DNA from: a bacterium
GTDB taxonomy: Bacteria; UBA9089; UBA9088; JAGUXG01
Direction: 5' to 3'
Assembly: GCA_020061965.1 (NCBI GenBank)
Contig: JAGUXG010000036.1
Span: forward strand, 1 to 10,055
Length of the DNA: 10,055 bases
Within the stretch, counting starts at the first letter, position 1; every line of letters begins with the position of its first letter. The position numbers and the translations under genes are program-made. This document shows, piece after piece, positions 6,045 to 10,055 of the stretch. The notes under the pieces are model-generated. The model was not told where the DNA came from. It was given only the letters and a program-made list of their open reading frames with translations, and ran no database searches.

Positions 6045-7241
6045 ATGTCAAATAAACTTGTTGTTACTGATGTGGATGTCAAGGGAAAGAGGGTCTTGGT
6101 GAGGGTTGATTACAACCTTCCATTAGATGAAAAGGGTGAGATTATAGACGACACAAGGATACGGGTCAGCCTGCCTACAATCAAGTATATTATTAACTCT
6201 GGAGGAAAGGTTATTCTTCTCTCTCATATGGGTAGACCCGATGGCACAATCCAGGAGTCTATGAGGCTTACGGTGGCTGCAAATCGTTTAAGTGAGCTTC
6301 TTGGTCAGGAGGTAAGGAAGACTTCAGACTGTGTTGGCGATGAGGTAAAAAGGGTAGTTGAAGAGATAGCTCCAGGAAATGTTATTCTCTTAGAAAACTT
6401 AAGATTCCATAGCGAGGAGGAGGAGAATGACCTGTTTTTTGCCAAGGAGTTAGCCAGTATGGGAGATGTCTATGTTGATGATGCCTTCTCAACAATTCAT
6501 AGAGATCATGCCTCTATCACCGGAATAACAAGGTATATAAAGGAAAAATGTGCGGGTATATGCTTAGCCAAAGAGATTGAGTATATGAGCAAGGTGATAG
6601 AGCATCCGGATAGACCATTGATTGCCCTCTTGGGGGGTGCTAAGGTCTCTACAAAGATTGAGGTGATAAAGGCACTTCTCTCCAAAGTAGATGGGCTATT
6701 GATAGGCGGCGGTATGGTCTTTACATTTTACTCTGCTCTGGGTTTTTCCTGCGGAAAGTCTAAGGTTGAGGAGGATTTTGTCAGTATAGCTAAAGACATT
6801 CTTCTGGTGAGTATTGCTGAAGAGAAGCCTATCTACCTTCCCCAGGATGTTGTTGTTACCCCGTTTATTTCTGAGGGAGCATCATCTATTATCGTTGGGA
6901 AAAAGGATATCCCCGCTGACCAGAGAGGCGTTGATATTGGACCTGCAACAGTCAAAAAGTGGACAGATATTATGGATAATGCTGCTACTGTATTCTGGAA
7001 TGGGCCCGTAGGTGTATTTGAGATAGAAAGGTTCTCTCAAGGGACAAGACAGATAGCAGGATTTTTGGCTGGTTCTCCATCTATATCAACCATCATAGGT
7101 GGTGGAGATACTGCAGCTGCTATTACAAAACTTGGCTTAGCTGACAAGATGACCCATATCTCAACAGGTGGAGGGGCATCATTAGAATACATAGCCGGAG
7201 AGGAGATGCCGGGCTTGACTGTGCTTCCTGATAAGAAGTAG
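6045..7241 (+). CDS. pgk: Phosphoglycerate kinase
   Basis: It transfers phosphate from 1,3-bisphosphoglycerate to ADP, the step after GapDH. The 398 residues are full length for a bacterial enzyme. The N-terminal domain has RVDYNLPLD (20-28, usually RVDFNVPL), the LSHMGRPDG substrate loop (59-67) and LLENLRFHSEEE (115-126). DDAFSTIHRDHASITG (145-160) differs a little from the usual DAFGTAHRAHAS but keeps the key H and R. The C-terminal domain has LLGGAKVSTK (195-204), WNGPVGVFE (318-326), GGGDT (352-356) and STGGGAS (373-379). AAGGAGG lies 7 nt before the ATG. It follows gap by 99 bp, the usual gap-pgk order; a tpiA gene that often follows is missing here. Confidence 0.98.
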   Translation: MSNKLVVTDVDVKGKRVLVRVDYNLPLDEKGEIIDDTRIRVSLPTIKYIINSGGKVILLSHMGRPDGTIQESMRLTVAANRLSELLGQEVRKTSDCVGDEVKRVVEEIAPGNVILLENLRFHSEEEENDLFFAKELASMGDVYVDDAFSTIHRDHASITGITRYIKEKCAGICLAKEIEYMSKVIEHPDRPLIALLGGAKVSTKIEVIKALLSKVDGLLIGGGMVFTFYSALGFSCGKSKVEEDFVSIAKDILLVSIAEEKPIYLPQDVVVTPFISEGASSIIVGKKDIPADQRGVDIGPATVKKWTDIMDNAATVFWNGPVGVFEIERFSQGTRQIAGFLAGSPSISTIIGGGDTAAAITKLGLADKMTHISTGGGASLEYIAGEEMPGLTVLPDKK

Positions 7242-7250
7242 GAGAAGATA

Positions 7251-7310
7251 ATGTGTAGGGTCTATTCAACATATTATACCCAAACAAATCAGCCTTTAGC
7301 AAAAATTTAA
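7251..7310 (+). CDS. Possible 19-residue peptide directly after pgk
   Basis: An ATG at 7251 opens a 19-codon frame, MCRVYSTYYTQTNQPLAKI, ending with TAA. GGAG (7241-7244) overlaps the last base of the pgk stop codon and has 6-nt spacing to the ATG. The peptide has no signal sequence, membrane segment or motif I recognise. It could be a leader peptide, a remnant of a lost downstream gene, or chance. The spacer 7242-7361 holds nothing else larger. Confidence 0.2.
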   Translation: MCRVYSTYYTQTNQPLAKI

Positions 7311-7347
7311 GCCAAATTAGTAAACTTCGTGTTTTTTTGAGTATAGA

Positions 7348-7353
7348 TATAAT
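7348..7353 (+). promoter_or_regulatory. TATAAT -10 box next to the coiled-coil gene start
   Basis: A consensus TATAAT ends 8 nt before the ATG at 7362, so transcription would begin at or within a base or two of the start codon. No good -35 box is seen about 17 nt upstream (CTTCGT at 7325-7330). Confidence 0.4.
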
Positions 7354-7361
7354 TATTTACC

Positions 7362-8501
7362 ATGAGGGATAAATACTTATTTGTTTTAATTGGGCTTTTA
7401 AGCCTTTCTATTTTTAGCTTCTTTTTTCAACTCTTCTTTCTGAAAAAAGAGTCAAAGCATGAAGAATTCACCCTTCCTGTCAAACAAGAGAAGGTCATTC
7501 CTCAAAAATTAGAAGACATTTCAAAAGGCACAGAGACGCAAAATGAGATAGCCAGGCTTTTAGGAGAGATAGAGAAGAAAGAGATTGAGGCAAAAAACCT
7601 TTCGGATGAGCTATGTGACTTAAAAAACCTACATGAAAAGAATAAAAGCAAAGAGAAGCAGGACAACTCTTTAGAAATAAAAAAGTTGCAGGCAAAGCAT
7701 GAATATGAAAATCAGCAAAAGTCTTTCCAGATACAGGCATTACAAGCAGAGATTGATAGAATAAGCAAAGAGAAAGAAAAAATAATCTTCTCCAAAGCAG
7801 AAAAAGGAGTATCATCAGAAGATTATGAGAAGGTCCAGAAAGAAAGGGATGAATATCTTGAGAAAACCAAGGAGGCAAAGAGAGAGTTTAAAAAAAATAG
7901 CCTTGAGATAGAGAGATTAAAGAAGGAAAATGAGACTGAGATAGAGAGGTTAAAGAATGAGATAAATGTAAATAAAATCGCACTTTCCGAGCTAAAGAAT
8001 CAATTGCAAGCCAAAAATAAGGAGAGGGCAACAACCTTACCAAAAAATATGGCTGAGACTGAAGAGAGAGAGAAAGCCCTTCAAGAAAAGATTCTTGTTC
8101 TCCAAAGCGAAATCTCTGCCCTTACTCAAAAGAATTTGGAGCTTTCATTAGAAGCAGAGAGACTCCTCTCAGAAAAGAGAATATTGGATGAAGAGAGGGT
8201 ATTGGCAAAGGAGAAGAAAGAAGGCTTGCTTGCCGGTAGCAAAGAACTTGCTTCTCAAGCAATAAACGAGGCAGAAGGAATGTTTTCTGGTTTATCGGAC
8301 GAGGAAAGAAAGGAGCCAGAAGAGATGCTTCTTTTGGCAAAGAAGGCATATCAAGAGAAAGATTATAATAAGGCTTTTGAACAAGCAGCAAGGTCTGCCC
8401 AGAAATCATACTATATAAGTGTGAACAAAGATGAGAGGGAAAAAGTTAAAAGAGCAGGGCTGGCCGGGACGTTGTTAAATATTTTGCTACTTTGGAGATG
8501 A
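7362..8501 (+). CDS. Membrane-anchored coiled-coil protein of unknown function
   Basis: I do not recognise a named family. The 379 residues begin with an N-terminal membrane segment (about 6-27) with few charges before it, followed by a basic flank, as in a signal anchor. Residues about 55-285 are a highly charged, K/E-rich long coiled coil with an 11-residue internal repeat (IERLKKENETE, then IERLKNE, 183-200). Residues about 320-352 (AKKAYQEKDYNKAFEQAARSAQKSY) look like one TPR-like helical pair, and the protein ends in a short hydrophobic tail. The start is fixed by an in-frame TAA at 7350-7352 and by the absence of a later ATG near it. No ribosome binding site precedes it, and a TATAAT lies just upstream, so translation may be leaderless. 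It sits between pgk and the aldolase gene; a scaffold role is only a guess. Confidence 0.8.
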   Translation: MRDKYLFVLIGLLSLSIFSFFFQLFFLKKESKHEEFTLPVKQEKVIPQKLEDISKGTETQNEIARLLGEIEKKEIEAKNLSDELCDLKNLHEKNKSKEKQDNSLEIKKLQAKHEYENQQKSFQIQALQAEIDRISKEKEKIIFSKAEKGVSSEDYEKVQKERDEYLEKTKEAKREFKKNSLEIERLKKENETEIERLKNEINVNKIALSELKNQLQAKNKERATTLPKNMAETEEREKALQEKILVLQSEISALTQKNLELSLEAERLLSEKRILDEERVLAKEKKEGLLAGSKELASQAINEAEGMFSGLSDEERKEPEEMLLLAKKAYQEKDYNKAFEQAARSAQKSYYISVNKDEREKVKRAGLAGTLLNILLLWR

Positions 8502-8540
8502 TTGTTTTCATAACAATAAAATTATGTTTGGAGGTAAAAA

Positions 8541-9890
8541 ATGATAGTTTATAGTAAAGATTCTCTTTTGAATGACCTTTCTGGGGGTGTTGAGATAGGG
8601 GTCGGAGTATCTGTTAGAAACAAAGAGAGGGTAAGAGTTGAGTTGATAGACAAGCTCATCTATAATGCTTGTCTGAACCCTGATGAGGAGATGCGGAATG
8701 CTGTCCGATGGCTGATAAGGGAGATGGCTAAAGATTTGGGAATATTTCCTGCTTCCATCTTTGCTTACTACTCTAAGATGCCAGAAAATCTGAGTGTGCC
8801 AGCTATAAACATTCGTGGTTTAACTTATGATGTGGCCAGGGCTATCTTTTCGCAGGCTATAGCTGGTAATGTTGGTGCTTTTATCTTTGAGATTGCACGC
8901 TCTGAGATGGAATATACCTATCAGCAGCCAGCAGAATACTCTACCATCATTCTGGCAGCCGGGATAAAAGAGGGTTGGGTAGGCCCTGTCTTTATCCAAG
9001 GAGATCACTTTCAGATAAGAAAGAAGATTCCAAATGATATAGAGAATGTGAAGGGGCTTATCAAGAAGGCGGTAGAGGCTGGGTTTTATAATCTTGACCT
9101 TGACACATCAACATTGGTTGATCTCAGCCAACCAAGTGTTTATGAACAGCAGAGAAAGAACTTTGAGACTGCCGCAGAGCTTACTAAATATATAAGAAGT
9201 ATAGAACCAGAGAATGTGACTGTCTCCCTTGGTGGTGAGATAGGTGAGATAGGTAAACAGAACTCAACTGAGGAGGAACTGAGGGAATACCTGAAAGGAT
9301 ACAAAGAAGGTTTGGGAAAGGAGTTGGTTGGCATAAGCAAGATGGCTATCCAGACAGGCACAGCCCATGGAGGCGTTGTCCTTCCTGATGGCTCAATAGC
9401 TGAGGTAAAACTTGATTTTGACACCTTAAGCAAGCTCGGAAAGATAGCTCGGGATGATTATGGTTTAGGCGGTTGCGTCCAGCATGGAGCCTCAACCCTA
9501 CCCTTAGAGCTATTTGACAAATTCCCCTCATCTTACACCATAGAGGTTCATCTGGCCACAGAATATCAGAATATGATTTATGATCTTATTCCAGAAGGGC
9601 TTCGAGAAGAGGTATATGCCTATCTGCGAACGCATTGCCTATCAGAGAAGAAAGAGACAGATACTGATGAGCAGTTCATTTACAAGGCAAGAAAAAAGGG
9701 GTTTGGACCATTCAAAGAAAAATTCTGGGGATTGAGTGAAGAGGTAAAGGCTGAGATAAGGGATAGGCTGGCTGAAAAGTTCATCTTTGCTTTTGACAAG
9801 TTAAGCGTGAAAAATACCAAAGAGGCAATCATACAGTTGATAAAGCCAGCGTATCAACAAAAACCTATGCCAGATTTACTGAAAAAGTGA
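8541..9890 (+). CDS. Class II (zinc-dependent) fructose-bisphosphate aldolase, long form
   Basis: It probably cleaves or forms fructose-1,6-bisphosphate from two triose phosphates in the cytosol. Class II landmarks appear in order: VPAINIRGLTYDVARAIF (86-103), FIQGDHFQI with catalytic D155 and zinc H156, LDLDTST (185-191), LGGEIGEIG with E233, GTAHGGV with zinc H276, and CVQHGAST with zinc H315. The 449 residues exceed the usual 280-360: about 85 extra residues precede the barrel and about 110 follow it (after LATEYQN). A GatZ/KbaZ-like or other bisphosphate aldolase of the same superfamily is an alternative, so no symbol is given; gap and pgk next to it favour fructose-bisphosphate. GGAGGT is 5 nt before the ATG. 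A 39-bp spacer with a weak ATTGTT-N5-AACAAT stem (8501-8517) separates it from the coiled-coil gene. Confidence 0.88.
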   Translation: MIVYSKDSLLNDLSGGVEIGVGVSVRNKERVRVELIDKLIYNACLNPDEEMRNAVRWLIREMAKDLGIFPASIFAYYSKMPENLSVPAINIRGLTYDVARAIFSQAIAGNVGAFIFEIARSEMEYTYQQPAEYSTIILAAGIKEGWVGPVFIQGDHFQIRKKIPNDIENVKGLIKKAVEAGFYNLDLDTSTLVDLSQPSVYEQQRKNFETAAELTKYIRSIEPENVTVSLGGEIGEIGKQNSTEEELREYLKGYKEGLGKELVGISKMAIQTGTAHGGVVLPDGSIAEVKLDFDTLSKLGKIARDDYGLGGCVQHGASTLPLELFDKFPSSYTIEVHLATEYQNMIYDLIPEGLREEVYAYLRTHCLSEKKETDTDEQFIYKARKKGFGPFKEKFWGLSEEVKAEIRDRLAEKFIFAFDKLSVKNTKEAIIQLIKPAYQQKPMPDLLKK

Positions 9891-9957
9891 ATAGTGATTG
9901 GTCGTCCTGTACCATTTATTATTGCGTATGTGTTTAGCTCCCCTTTTATAAAATAAC

Positions 9958-9980
9958 GTAACACTTTACCCATCTGAAGT
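9958..9980 (+). repeat. Right arm of the 23-bp inverted repeat pair (partner 76-98)
   Basis: The block starts GTAACACTTTACC and ends CATCTGAAGT; it is the reverse complement of 76-98 at 20 of 23 positions. It lies 67 bp after the aldolase stop codon and 25 bp before the right 50-bp repeat. The stretch 9891-9957 shows no terminator-like stem. Confidence 0.75.
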
Positions 9981-10005
9981 AAAATTTTATAAGTCGTTGA
10001 TTTAC

Positions 10006-10055
10006 AAGTACTTACGATTTTACCAAAATGTTTAGTGAAATCTCGTAAGTTGTTG
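10006..10055. repeat. Right copy of the 50-bp terminal direct repeat
   Basis: It matches 1-50 at 49 of 50 positions and ends with the window. The CTTACGA/TCGTAAG inverted pair is kept, while the substitution at 10022 weakens the inner TTTTG/CAAAA dyad. TAAGTCGTTGATTTACAA just before it (9990-10007) resembles 41-58 (TAAGTTGTTGAATTTCAA), so the repeat family extends beyond the window. Confidence 0.9.

Noticed and set aside
7322..7338. AAAC-N5-GTTT followed by a T run as a pgk terminator
   Set aside because: A 4-bp AT-rich stem is too weak to support a call, though the T tract is present.
7495..7878. Minus-strand 127-residue frame opposite the coiled-coil gene
   Set aside because: It mirrors K/E-rich codons as F/L/S-rich sequence, a typical shadow, with no start signals.
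118..10055. Composite transposon or plasmid bounded by the terminal repeats
   Set aside because: The enclosed genes are core metabolism and envelope genes, and no transposase, recombinase or replication gene is present.

Overview
This window looks like a piece of a Gram-negative (diderm), moderately AT-rich bacterial genome, and probably a complete metagenome contig, because near-identical 50-bp repeats sit exactly at its two ends. The lipid A gene lpxD and the periplasmic chaperone gene ompH/skp show an outer membrane. Most genes carry strong AGGAGG-type ribosome binding sites. The gene mix (oversized class II aldolase, VIT/VWA protein, NHL-repeat remnant, short simple-repeat spacers) recalls uncultured groups such as Omnitrophota-like bacteria, but this is an impression and not a placement.

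The layout is two divergent gene clusters fired from one 287-bp promoter region (4657-4943). Leftward (minus strand) run aroK (shikimate kinase), ompH (Skp-type chaperone), lpxD (lipid A acyltransferase) and, after a 71-bp repeat-containing spacer, a secreted VIT/von Willebrand A protein. A weak terminator-like or switch-like inverted repeat follows. The left end holds a short minus-strand remnant of an NHL-repeat protein. Rightward (plus strand) run gap, pgk, a membrane-anchored coiled-coil protein of unknown function, and an unusually long class II fructose-bisphosphate aldolase. This is a central glycolysis/gluconeogenesis cluster without a tpiA gene in the window.

The two clusters serve different jobs: aromatic amino-acid synthesis plus envelope building on the left, and triose-phosphate metabolism on the right. 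The promoter region has a good sigma70-type promoter facing each way and two adjacent 20-bp dyads between them that could be operators. Two gene starts (gap and the VIT/VWA gene) are best moved 6 bp inward because the ribosome binding site abuts the first possible start codon.

The most unusual material lies outside the genes. The terminal repeat element is present at both ends, with a nested palindrome and a second inverted 23-bp block at equal 25-bp spacing. A simple repeat forms the signal-peptide code of the VIT/VWA protein. A possibly leaderless start is seen for the coiled-coil gene. I see no CRISPR array, tRNA, rRNA or intact transposase, and nothing that clearly amounts to a new defence or mobile system.
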